Below the pieces are notes generated by a model. The model was not told where the DNA came from. It did not search any database and was given only the letters and a program-made list of their open reading frames with translations. 34,733 bases of DNA from B1SED10-16 sp046498365 (lineage in GTDB: Bacteria; Desulfobacterota; Desulfobacteria; Desulfobacterales; Desulfosalsimonadaceae). Location: contig JAWOAV010000214.1 in the NCBI GenBank assembly GCA_046498365.1, positions 1 through 34,733 on the forward strand, read 5' to 3'. This document shows, one piece after another, positions 8,114 to 15,712 of this stretch; within the stretch, counting starts at the first letter, position 1; the number at the start of each line of letters is the position of its first letter. The translations under genes were made by a program, and so were the position numbers.

Positions 8114-9469
8114 TCAGATCCGATCCTGGTAGTATGCGTGGCGTGTGGTTTTTAATGTTTCCGCCAGTTCGATTTTCGCAGGGCAGACGTAGGAGCAAAG
8201 GCCGCACTCCACACAGTCTAGCAGGCCGTGCAGGAGCGCCTCCTCGATTTCCCCGGCGTAAATGCACTTGTAGGTGAACTGCACCATGATGTCCACGGGG
8301 CATACCTGCTCACACTTGCCGCAGTTGATGCAGGCACGCTCCTCTCCCCTCAAGTCGGCTTTGGCTGTAAAATGCTTTTTGTGCAGGGCGTACAAAAATG
8401 TCCGCGAGGCCGTCGGCTTATACAGCCCGGGCCGCAGAAATCCGAACAATTCCGGATCGGTTGCCTCTTCGATCAGGGTGAGCGAGCTTTCGTAAAATCC
8501 CATATAGTCTTCCGAGGTGGTGGTATGCCCCTGAAACAGTCCGCCCATGATCCAGCGACAAGCCGCTGCGGTTTGGGGGTTTTTCACCAATGCGGCAAGG
8601 GGCGCCCCGAGTCGGGTTTTCACGCACCGGTTGCCGGATGTATCCCCGTTGGCCGACGCGGATACCGCAACGATCCGGGAAGTCGGATAACGGCCGGTCG
8701 CCATGCCTTCGGCAATCAAAAGCACGTCCTGCCCCTTTACAAACCATGCCCGGTTTTCATCGGCTGTTTTTTTGGTGTGATACAGGACAACCCCGGGATC
8801 CTCGGCCGGGTAGGCCCCGGATACCCGGTGGGTGACCAAAGATGCGATCCGGCTGTCTTCCACCGGCGCCTGTTCGCTTTCGCATACGAATACCGGGGCG
8901 CCCATTTTTTCAAGAAGCCGGATACCAAATGCAAAACGGGCTTCATTGCCTGTGAGATATACCCCAGACGGGACCTGGAAAGGGTCCGCCGGATCCAGGC
9001 AGACCCACAGGGAAGCGGGTTTTTCATCCGGAGCGGCAATCGCACGGTACGGCAGGCTTCGGATAAGGGGCCACAGCCCCCGGTCCATCATCATCTCGGT
9101 CAAACGGGTACGATCCAGTTTTTTCAGCGCATTTTCATCGACAGGGGTAAAGGCTTCGTGTTCTTCTTTTTTGTCGGTTTCAATAACCACACGGGTTATG
9201 GCCCGACGTTGCCCGTACCCGATCTCGGCGATGGTTCCGCCGCCGGGGGAGAGAAACCGAAGCTTCGGGTTCCCCTTGTCCTCAAAAAGGGGGGAGCCGA
9301 TTTTGACGCGATCCCCTTTTTTGACAAGGAGGCGGGGTTTGATAAACGGAATTTTGTCCGGCAGCGCGGCCACGGATGCGACCGGCGCCCCTTCTTCGAC
9401 TTCCGGGCCCGGCCCGCCAGCAACGGGAATGCCAAGGTTTTTTTTTATTGAAACGGCTTTTGTCTGCAT
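8114..9469 (-). CDS. nqrA: NqrA with two RnfC-like [4Fe-4S] motifs
   Basis: Cytoplasmic subunit A of Nqr, 451 residues. The N-terminus (KKNLGIPVAGGPGPEV..., then VKKGDRVKIGSPLFEDKGNP at 49-68) is clearly NqrA and not RnfC. Unusually, the C-terminal domain holds two complete ferredoxin motifs: Cys380, 383, 386, 390 (CINCGKCEQVCP) and Cys419, 422, 425, 429 (CVECGLCSYVCP). Classical Vibrio NqrA lacks these clusters, keeping only scattered cysteines there, whereas the homologous RnfC has two. The protein may therefore bind two [4Fe-4S] clusters and could take electrons from another donor. The start has AGGAAG 6 bases upstream. It is first in the nqrABCDEF operon. Confidence 0.95.
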   Translation of the reverse strand: MQTKAVSIKKNLGIPVAGGPGPEVEEGAPVASVAALPDKIPFIKPRLLVKKGDRVKIGSPLFEDKGNPKLRFLSPGGGTIAEIGYGQRRAITRVVIETDKKEEHEAFTPVDENALKKLDRTRLTEMMMDRGLWPLIRSLPYRAIAAPDEKPASLWVCLDPADPFQVPSGVYLTGNEARFAFGIRLLEKMGAPVFVCESEQAPVEDSRIASLVTHRVSGAYPAEDPGVVLYHTKKTADENRAWFVKGQDVLLIAEGMATGRYPTSRIVAVSASANGDTSGNRCVKTRLGAPLAALVKNPQTAAACRWIMGGLFQGHTTTSEDYMGFYESSLTLIEEATDPELFGFLRPGLYKPTASRTFLYALHKKHFTAKADLRGEERACINCGKCEQVCPVDIMVQFTYKCIYAGEIEEALLHGLLDCVECGLCSYVCPAKIELAETLKTTRHAYYQDRI

Positions 9470-9494
9470 AATCGCTTCCTGTTTCTGACCCCCA

Positions 9495-9523
9495 ATTATA
9501 GTTCCGGTTCAAATCGGTTGCAA
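9495..9523 (-). promoter_or_regulatory. Sigma-70 promoter of the nqr operon
   Basis: On the minus strand: TTGCAA (9518-9523), a 17-bp spacer, and a perfect TATAAT (9495-9500). The -10 ends 25 bp before the nqrA start codon, giving a short leader that contains the AGGAAG ribosome site. Confidence 0.65.
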
Positions 9524-9551
9524 GCGCCGGGCCTTTTTGTAATAATGCTGG

Positions 9552-9583
9552 CAAGTATGCCCGGTGTCAAGTATGCGCGGTGT
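9552..9583 (+). repeat. 16-bp tandem direct repeat before the phosphoesterase gene
   Basis: CAAGTATGCCCGGTGT (9552-9567) is followed at once by CAAGTATGCGCGGTGT (9568-9583), one mismatch. CAAGG, the start of a third copy, merges into the Shine-Dalgarno AAGGAG (9585-9590) of the metallophosphoesterase gene. It is either a slippage duplication or a paired regulator site in the nqrA/phosphoesterase divergent region. Confidence 0.75.
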
Positions 9584-9595
9584 CAAGGAGCAGCC

Positions 9596-10243
9596 ATGCG
9601 CCTATATGCAGTCGCTGATATTCATGCAAAGCCCTCACGGATCGAACGCGTACGGGCGGGGGTCAGGGAATACGCCCCGGATATTCTCGTTGTAGCGGGT
9701 GATATCTGCAATTATGTCAACCCTCACGGTGTTTTTTCGCTTTTAAACGAGATCGGCATTCCCGTTCTGGCGGTTCTGGGAAACTCTGACCGGCCATGGC
9801 ACGAACGATGTCTCTGCAGGTATGAAAATATCACGTCGCTTCATATGCGGCAAATCAACATCGGCGGTTTTTCTTTTTCAGGCATATCCGGTGCCGTGCC
9901 GGTCCCCTTCCGGACCCGGATCGCCCTTCGGGAAAAGGCGCTTTTTGAAAAGGCGGCGCATAACATATCTTCCGAGACCATCCTGGTGGTTCATCCGCCG
10001 CCCTATGGGACGCTTGACCGGGTAATCGGCCGTCTGTGCGCCGGCTCCAGGGGCGTGGCAAGGCTCGTTGCCGCCCGCCTGCCGCAGTTGGTGCTTTGCG
10101 GGCACATCCATGAGGGCACGGGGATCGAAAGAATCGGGAGTACCCTTGTGGTCAATTGCTCCATTGCCGATGCCGCAAACGGGGCTGTGATCGATTTTGA
10201 CGGTCCTGCTGGAGAAACCGCACCCGCCGCCAGAATGGTCTGA
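9596..10243 (+). CDS. Calcineurin-like metallophosphoesterase
   Basis: A 215-residue soluble phosphoesterase of the two-metal calcineurin-like superfamily. Metal-binding motifs are visible in order: DIH (8-10), GDICN (35-39), GNSD (62-65), His133 in VVHPPP, and GHIH (169-172). The substrate cannot be told; small members of this group act on phosphodiesters, nucleotides or phosphoproteins. The frame is open upstream to 9518, but the ATG at 9596 is chosen because AAGGAG lies 5 bases before it and the first metal motif follows at residue 8. It is divergent from nqrA and ends 3 bp from the end of the convergent nadB gene. Confidence 0.85.
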   Translation: MRLYAVADIHAKPSRIERVRAGVREYAPDILVVAGDICNYVNPHGVFSLLNEIGIPVLAVLGNSDRPWHERCLCRYENITSLHMRQINIGGFSFSGISGAVPVPFRTRIALREKALFEKAAHNISSETILVVHPPPYGTLDRVIGRLCAGSRGVARLVAARLPQLVLCGHIHEGTGIERIGSTLVVNCSIADAANGAVIDFDGPAGETAPAARMV

Positions 10244-10246
10244 TGA

Positions 10247-11878
10247 TCACCCCACGAACGGGCGCCGCAATATGGTATCTTTTTTCCATCGGTCCCGTTT
10301 TCCCGGGTATGCGATGTTGAAGTGCAGCCCCCGGCTTTCCTTGCGGTGCCGGGCACAGCGGATGATCAACTCCGCGACGATCGCAATGTTCCGGAGTTCT
10401 ACCAGGTCCCGAGTAACCCTGAAATTCCAGTAATATTCCTGGATTTCCTCCTGGATGATATCGATGCGGCGCTTTGCCCTTGCCAGGCGCTTGTCGGAAC
10501 GTACGATTCCCACGTAATTCCACATCAGCCGGCGGATTTCGTCCCAGGTGTGTGCGATGACAATGGCCTCGTCGCTGTCGCTTGTGCCCATATCGTCCCA
10601 TGGGGGGGTCTCCGGGATTTCCGCAGCAGAGCCTTCCGTGTCCCCGCTTTCGATTTGTTCGACGGCTTTTCGGGCGGCCTGGTGCGCGTATACCAGGGCT
10701 TCCAGAAGCGAGTTGCTGGCGAGGCGGTTGGCGCCGTGAAGACCGGTACAGGCGGTTTCACCGATGGCGAACAGGTGCTTGATATTGGTCTGGCCGAAAA
10801 TGTCCGTTACGACGCCGCCGCACATGTAATGGGCTGCGGGAACCACCGGCAGGGGGTCTTTGGTCATGTCGAAACCGAACGTAAGGCAACTGGCGTAGAG
10901 ATGTGGGAAACGGGATTTGATAAAATCGGGATCCTTGTGGGTAATATCGAGAAAAACCGAGTCGTCGCCGCTTTTTTTCATCTCAAGGTCGATGGCGCGG
11001 GCAACCACGTCGCGACAGGCCAGATCCTGTGAGGGGCTGTATTCCGCCATAAAGGCGCGTCCCCGGCTGTCCCTGAGAACCCCGCCTTCCCCCCGAACGG
11101 TCTCGGATAGAAGAAAATTCTTGGCTTTCGGGTGAAACAGGCAGGTCGGGTGAAATTGAACGAATTCGAGATTGGCCACAGGCGCCCCGGCCCGGTAGGC
11201 CATGGCGATGCCGTCGCCGGTGGCAACGTCGGGATTGCTGGTGTATGCGTACACCTTGCCGGAACCACCGGTGGACAAGATGGTGCACCGGGCCAAAAAC
11301 GTATTGATATCGCCGGTATTTTGATTCAGGACATACCCCCCGTAGCAATAATCCTCGTGGGTGGTAATGATCAGTCCCCGCTTCAGGCGCGTTGAGCGCG
11401 TGATCAGGTCGATGGCGATATGATCTTCGTAAACATGAATATTTTCGTTCTGCAGTACCCGTTTTACAAGGGATTCCTCCACTGCCTGGCCGGTCAGGTC
11501 TTTTGCATGCACGATCCGGTTGTGGGAATGTCCGCCTTCCCTTCCGAGGGAAAGTTCGCTGTCGCCGTCGCTTCGGGTAAACTCGACGCCGATATCAATC
11601 AATTCGCGGATTCTTTCGGGGGCCGATTGTACCACCATTTCAACCACGTCCGGATGGCAGATGCCGTCTCCGGAGGATAGGGTGTCCTGTATGTGGAGGT
11701 CGAAGGAGTCGGCAGCGTCCAGTACGGCCGCGATCCCGCCCTGGGCGCGCATGGTATTGCTCTCCATGATCTTCTTTTTCGTTACCACGGCGACCCTGCC
11801 GTGGTCGGCAACTTTCAGCGCAAAACTCAAGCCGGCGATGCCGCTTCCAATGACCAGAAAATCGTATCGAAACTCCAT
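10247..11878 (-). CDS. nadB: L-aspartate oxidase
   Basis: FAD enzyme that oxidises L-aspartate to iminoaspartate, the first step of de novo NAD synthesis; in anaerobes fumarate is the likely electron acceptor. The 543 residues match the family. FAD-binding GSGIAG is at 11-16, and SNTMRAQGGIA (40-50), EFVQFHPTCLF, RGEGGVLRD and the C-terminal GLHGANRLASNSLLEAL are characteristic. Related succinate dehydrogenase/fumarate reductase flavoproteins are less likely because of the Asp-oxidase-type GHSHNRIVHAKD region. There is no good Shine-Dalgarno before the ATG. The gene starts 21 bp after the SH3-domain gene, so translation may be coupled. nadA and nadC are not in the window. Confidence 0.93.
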   Translation of the reverse strand: MEFRYDFLVIGSGIAGLSFALKVADHGRVAVVTKKKIMESNTMRAQGGIAAVLDAADSFDLHIQDTLSSGDGICHPDVVEMVVQSAPERIRELIDIGVEFTRSDGDSELSLGREGGHSHNRIVHAKDLTGQAVEESLVKRVLQNENIHVYEDHIAIDLITRSTRLKRGLIITTHEDYCYGGYVLNQNTGDINTFLARCTILSTGGSGKVYAYTSNPDVATGDGIAMAYRAGAPVANLEFVQFHPTCLFHPKAKNFLLSETVRGEGGVLRDSRGRAFMAEYSPSQDLACRDVVARAIDLEMKKSGDDSVFLDITHKDPDFIKSRFPHLYASCLTFGFDMTKDPLPVVPAAHYMCGGVVTDIFGQTNIKHLFAIGETACTGLHGANRLASNSLLEALVYAHQAARKAVEQIESGDTEGSAAEIPETPPWDDMGTSDSDEAIVIAHTWDEIRRLMWNYVGIVRSDKRLARAKRRIDIIQEEIQEYYWNFRVTRDLVELRNIAIVAELIIRCARHRKESRGLHFNIAYPGKRDRWKKDTILRRPFVG

Positions 11879-11899
11879 CAGTTTGTCGCTTTCGTTGTA

Positions 11900-12544
11900 T
11901 TAGCGCAAGCCCGGACGCTTTTTCTTCGCCCGGTTTCCCAGCAGTATGCCGATGAGCAAGACACCGGCACCGGCGAGAAACCACTTGATCGCCGAGGAAA
12001 GGAATTGTTCGGATATTTTGCTTTCGAGTGCTTCTATCCGGCTGTTTTTTTCTTCCAGCCGGGCCTTGAGATTTTCGTGCTCTTCCTTGATTTTCAGGAA
12101 TTCAGCGGAGCTTTCCTGCAGCTGCTCATATGCGGAAACCGCTTCTTGCAACTTTTTTTTTGTTTTTTCGAGTTGATCCGCTATTTCCTGGTTCATGATC
12201 AGCAGGCGTTCGTTTTCCGCCCGGAGGGATTCGTTTTCCGCTTCAATCGGTTCAAGCCTGGCTGTGAGTACCTGCAGATTCTTTCTGGCTGCAGGGCTGC
12301 GCTGCAAATACCGGCTGAAGACCCACCCCTCGGGGCCGTCGGGAACCTGTACCCGGCTCCAGTTGTCTTTATTTTCAAGGACTTCGATTTTCTGGCCGGA
12401 TTCGAGCATTCGAATTATACGGTATTCTGCGCCGGGGCCGGAGCGGAGGTTGATTTCAATCTGATCGGTTATATAGCGGGTCTCGGCATATGCCCAAACA
12501 GGGTATAAAGCCATCAAAATTACTAAAATCATTGTCTTTTTCAT
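11900..12544 (-). CDS. SH3-domain, coiled-coil membrane protein (YgiM/TIGR04211-like)
   Basis: A 214-residue envelope protein. Residues 1-20 form a signal peptide ending AYA, followed by a bacterial SH3 domain (about 23-80, with NLRSGPGAEYRII and WVFSRYL). A long heptad-rich coiled coil covers about 87-185, then one transmembrane helix (about 187-207) and a basic tail. This is the architecture of the YgiM/TIGR04211 family. In-frame ATGs lie 12 and 18 bases further in than the first one at 12562. I prefer 12544 because GGAG is then 10 bases upstream; 12550 is possible. Its function is unknown, presumably peptidoglycan-associated. It lies just upstream of nadB and has its own promoter candidate. 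Confidence 0.8.
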   Translation of the reverse strand: MKKTMILVILMALYPVWAYAETRYITDQIEINLRSGPGAEYRIIRMLESGQKIEVLENKDNWSRVQVPDGPEGWVFSRYLQRSPAARKNLQVLTARLEPIEAENESLRAENERLLIMNQEIADQLEKTKKKLQEAVSAYEQLQESSAEFLKIKEEHENLKARLEEKNSRIEALESKISEQFLSSAIKWFLAGAGVLLIGILLGNRAKKKRPGLR

Positions 12545-12600
12545 TTTCATCATGCTCCACAAGAATCAAAAAGATTGCCAGTATGCCACGGGTCATATGA

Positions 12601-12629
12601 ACTATGGCAAAAATATGATTTTATTTCAA
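12601..12629 (-). promoter_or_regulatory. Sigma-70-like promoter for the SH3 gene and nadB
   Basis: Minus strand: TTGAAA (12624-12629, 5 of 6), a 17-bp spacer, then CATAGT (12601-12606, 4 of 6). It sits in the 134-bp gap after recD2 and would start a transcript about 50 bp before the SH3-domain gene. Confidence 0.45.
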
Positions 12630-12678
12630 TCCCGTATTTCATGGGTGTATCCAGGCCGGACGCTTTTTGCAGTAAGGG

Positions 12679-14910
12679 CTACGCGTACAGTGTATGTCCG
12701 CAGGCGGCACGGAGCCTGCCGGAAAGGCTTGTAAGGCGCTGCTGGGGACGGTTGTTCCTGAGGGCAACGGAGAGCGCCTTGCGTGAGCCGACCATGACCA
12801 CGACGTTTCTGGCCCGGGTCACCGCCGTGTAGAGAAGGTTTCGCTGGAGCATCGTGTAATGTTTGGTGGTCAAAGGCATGATAATTGCGGGGTACTCCGA
12901 CCCCTGAGATTTGTGTATGGTTATGGCGTACCCTAGGGTGAGTTCCTCCACATCTTCCGGCGTGTAGGTGACAAGACGTCCATAAAAGTCCACCGTAATT
13001 TCACGGCATACCGGGTCCACGCCGGTGACAATCCCCGTGTCGCCGTTGAACACTTCTTTTTGGTAATTGTTTTTTACATGCATGACCCGGTCCCCCGGTT
13101 TGAATGGCTGCACCATGCCCGGAGTGGACTTCCCCTCCGGATTCAGGGCCGCCTGGAGAAGAGTGTTCAGGTTGATGGTTCCGGCCTCCCCCTTGTGGAT
13201 CGGTGAGAGTACCTGTATGTCTTGACAAGGGCTCATGCCGTATGCTTGGGGGAGCGTCTCCGTGCACAGGGCAACGATTTTTCTTGAGATGGTTTCGGGG
13301 GTGTCGGCCTCGATGAACACAAATTCGGAAAGGGACTTTGTGGGATCTTCAAATGGTGCGAGATCCGGGAGCATTCCCTCCCGGATCAGATGGGCGTTGG
13401 TCACAATCCGGCTTTCCCCTGCCTGCCGGAATATCTCATTGAGGTGACAGACCGGAACCGTGTCCGATTCGATGATGTCGGATAAAATATTTCCCGGCCC
13501 GACCGGCGGCAGCTGGAACATGTCCCCCACAAGGATGAGCCGGGCGTTCAAGCGGGTGGCCAGAACAAGCTGATGCATCAGGACTGTATCGATCATGGAG
13601 GCTTCGTCCACGATGATCACATCGGCATCGACGGGGTCGTCCGTGCTTTTTTCAAAGCGCTGCGACGCAAAATGAAATCCCAGAAGCTTGTGGATGGTAT
13701 GCGCCGGGCGCAGGGTGAGCTCTGAAATCCGCCTTGCCGCGCGTCCGGTCGGCGCCGCCAGGCATACGCGCTTCCCCCTGTCGGAAAATGCGGCGGCAAT
13801 GGATTTGATAAGGGTCGTCTTCCCGGTGCCCGGCCCCCCGGTTATTACCGATACACGGGAGGAGAGCACGGTTTCAAGCGCCAGGCGCTGGCCTTCCGAT
13901 AGCCTGAGCAAAAACCGATCCTCGATCAGGGCCATGAGCCCTGCTTTTTCAACGGGCAGGCGGTCCATTGCAACGGTTTGCATTGCGGCAATCCGCTGCG
14001 CAATCTGTTTTTCCGCATGGTAAAGGGCGGGGGAAAATACGCCCCGGACATCTTGTAGGCCGTTTTCCGGGTCCGGGATGTTTTCGATGATGATTTTTTC
14101 TTCCGCTGCGAGCGCTTCCACGGCATCTGCCGCCGTATCCGGATCGATTTCAAACAGGGTTTGCATTTTGCGGATGATCCGGTCCAGGGGAAGAAAAATA
14201 TGCCCCGCAGATGCCCCTTCGCGCAAGACATGGTCGATGCAGGCGCGGGTCCGGTCCGCTTCGCAAGGGGCGACGCCCATGCGCCTGGCGATGGTATCCG
14301 CGATATAAAAACCGGTACCTCCCATTTCTTCAGCCAGCCGGTAGGGGGTTTGCGTCAGGATTTCGATGGATTCGGCGCCATAGCGGTTGTAAATTTTCGG
14401 CCCGTAGGCGCCTTTGATCCCATGCTGCTGCAGAAAGTTCATGATTTCGGAAACCGTGCAGTGATCGCGCCACTGGCCGGCAATGGAGGCGGCCCTGGAT
14501 TTGCCGATGCCGCTGACTTGCATAAGCCTATCCGGGTCATGGTTCAGCACGTGGATTGTATCTTCCCCGAAATGATCGATGATCCTGCTGACGGTGGCGG
14601 GCCCGATGCCCCGGATAATGCCGGATTTTAGATATTCGCGTATGCCGTCGATACCTGCGGGAACGGTCATTTCCGAAGCAGCGATGTCAAACTGCTGGCC
14701 GTAGCGGGGATGGGTAACCCATTTGCCGGTGAGTTTCAGCGCTTGTCCGGCAACCGCATTGTTTAGGAAGCCGACCACCGTCAGCGGTTTTTCAGCGGTG
14801 CCGGTTTTGAAGCGCGCCACCGTGTATTTCGTGGCTTCGTTGCGGAAGGTGATGCTTTCAAGATGCCCTTCAAGAACAATCATGGCCGGTCCGGATGCGG
14901 CGTGGGTCAT
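12679..14910 (-). CDS. recD2: RecD2 family ATP-dependent helicase
   Basis: A 743-residue SF1B 5'-3' DNA helicase of the RecD2 type, which works without RecBC. The N-terminal part has helix-hairpin-helix motifs (GIIRGIGPATVSRII at 97-111 and VSGIGKSRAASI at 132-143). The motor begins about residue 340 with Walker A GGPGTGKTT (358-366), motif Ia APTGRAARR (386-394), Walker B VDEAS (434-438), GDMFQLPPVGPG (462-473) and a C-terminal GYAITIHKSQGSEYP. The length is typical. It starts 3 bp after rlpA with no strong Shine-Dalgarno, suggesting coupling. An alternative ATG lies at codon 10. A role in DNA repair or replication-fork maintenance is inferred from the family. Confidence 0.93.
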   Translation of the reverse strand: MTHAASGPAMIVLEGHLESITFRNEATKYTVARFKTGTAEKPLTVVGFLNNAVAGQALKLTGKWVTHPRYGQQFDIAASEMTVPAGIDGIREYLKSGIIRGIGPATVSRIIDHFGEDTIHVLNHDPDRLMQVSGIGKSRAASIAGQWRDHCTVSEIMNFLQQHGIKGAYGPKIYNRYGAESIEILTQTPYRLAEEMGGTGFYIADTIARRMGVAPCEADRTRACIDHVLREGASAGHIFLPLDRIIRKMQTLFEIDPDTAADAVEALAAEEKIIIENIPDPENGLQDVRGVFSPALYHAEKQIAQRIAAMQTVAMDRLPVEKAGLMALIEDRFLLRLSEGQRLALETVLSSRVSVITGGPGTGKTTLIKSIAAAFSDRGKRVCLAAPTGRAARRISELTLRPAHTIHKLLGFHFASQRFEKSTDDPVDADVIIVDEASMIDTVLMHQLVLATRLNARLILVGDMFQLPPVGPGNILSDIIESDTVPVCHLNEIFRQAGESRIVTNAHLIREGMLPDLAPFEDPTKSLSEFVFIEADTPETISRKIVALCTETLPQAYGMSPCQDIQVLSPIHKGEAGTINLNTLLQAALNPEGKSTPGMVQPFKPGDRVMHVKNNYQKEVFNGDTGIVTGVDPVCREITVDFYGRLVTYTPEDVEELTLGYAITIHKSQGSEYPAIIMPLTTKHYTMLQRNLLYTAVTRARNVVVMVGSRKALSVALRNNRPQQRLTSLSGRLRAACGHTLYA

Positions 14911-14913
14911 CTG

Positions 14914-15702
14914 TCATTGGTCCATACTTACGGCAAAGACGTTTTTATGTCCGTTTTGCACCAACCGGCGCTTGGCGTGCTGGGCATCCTCCAGGGAAGT
15001 AAACCGGCCGACCCGGACCCGGTATACCGTTTGCCCGTCAACGGCGGATCGGGTGATAAATACGTCCGGCTCAGATGCCTGCAGATGGTCGCGAAGGGCC
15101 TCGGCCCGCTTTTTGTCGGAAAACGAACCGACCTGAACCGTGAAGTCCCCCGTAAAATAATCGGGATGAGCGGATTTTATCCGTTCCTGAACGTCCGGTG
15201 AGTCGAGGTCTATGGCGGTTATTTCCACTTTGGCCGTGCCGTTTTGAATCATGTCGATCTTTTGGGCCGATCGATAAGAAAGGTCTATGATGCGATCCTT
15301 GGCAAAAGGGCCCCGGTCGTTGATGCGAACGATGACTTTTTTGTTGTTTTCGAGGTTGCGCACCAGCAGGAAAGTGCCCATCGGCAGGCTGGGATGCGCC
15401 GCCGTTTTGGCGTGCATGTTATAGATTTCACCGCTGGATGTTTTCCTGCCGTGAAACGGAACCCCGTACCAGGAGGCCACCCCCTTCTCCCGGAACCCGT
15501 CGGCGGAATCAATGGGCCTGTATTGCCGGCCGAAGACTTCGTAAGCCCTTTGCGAAGGCGCTTTTGCAGTCGGTTCGGACGCGGGGGTCGCATCATCGGG
15601 TGTACGGATCCCACAGGCCCAAAAGCCGGTAGCGAACAGCAAAAGGAGAAAAAGTAAAAACAGTAAGTACCGCCTTTTGCCCGGGGTCACCTTTTTCACC
15701 AT
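14914..15702 (-). CDS. rlpA: RlpA-like septal-ring lipoprotein
   Basis: A 262-residue envelope protein. A basic N-terminus and hydrophobic stretch (12-29) end at Cys30 in GFWAC, a non-ideal lipobox, so lipidation is probable but not certain. The double-psi beta-barrel RlpA domain spans about 74-162 (GVASWYG..., RINDRGPF). Glu92, His103 and Asp129 are spaced like the catalytic Glu/His/Asp of Pseudomonas RlpA, a lytic transglycosylase that cuts denuded peptidoglycan. A SPOR domain (about 185-259, FTVQVGSF...YRVRVGRF) would bind glycan at the septum. It begins 10 bp after lon, with AAAGGG upstream, and is followed 3 bp later by recD2. Confidence 0.92.
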   Translation of the reverse strand: MVKKVTPGKRRYLLFLLFLLLLFATGFWACGIRTPDDATPASEPTAKAPSQRAYEVFGRQYRPIDSADGFREKGVASWYGVPFHGRKTSSGEIYNMHAKTAAHPSLPMGTFLLVRNLENNKKVIVRINDRGPFAKDRIIDLSYRSAQKIDMIQNGTAKVEITAIDLDSPDVQERIKSAHPDYFTGDFTVQVGSFSDKKRAEALRDHLQASEPDVFITRSAVDGQTVYRVRVGRFTSLEDAQHAKRRLVQNGHKNVFAVSMDQ

Positions 15703-15712
15703 TTTATCCCTT

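Noticed and set aside
8228..9451. Long plus-strand open frame (407 codons) opposite nqrA
   Set aside because: It is antisense to a clearly conserved gene, has low-complexity Arg/Gly/Phe-rich translation and no ribosome site; a by-product of the base composition.
8114..9469. Calling this gene rnfC because of its two ferredoxin motifs
   Set aside because: The N-terminal domain is NqrA-type, and the downstream genes include nqrF with [2Fe-2S] and FAD/NADH domains, while rnfB and rnfG features are absent.
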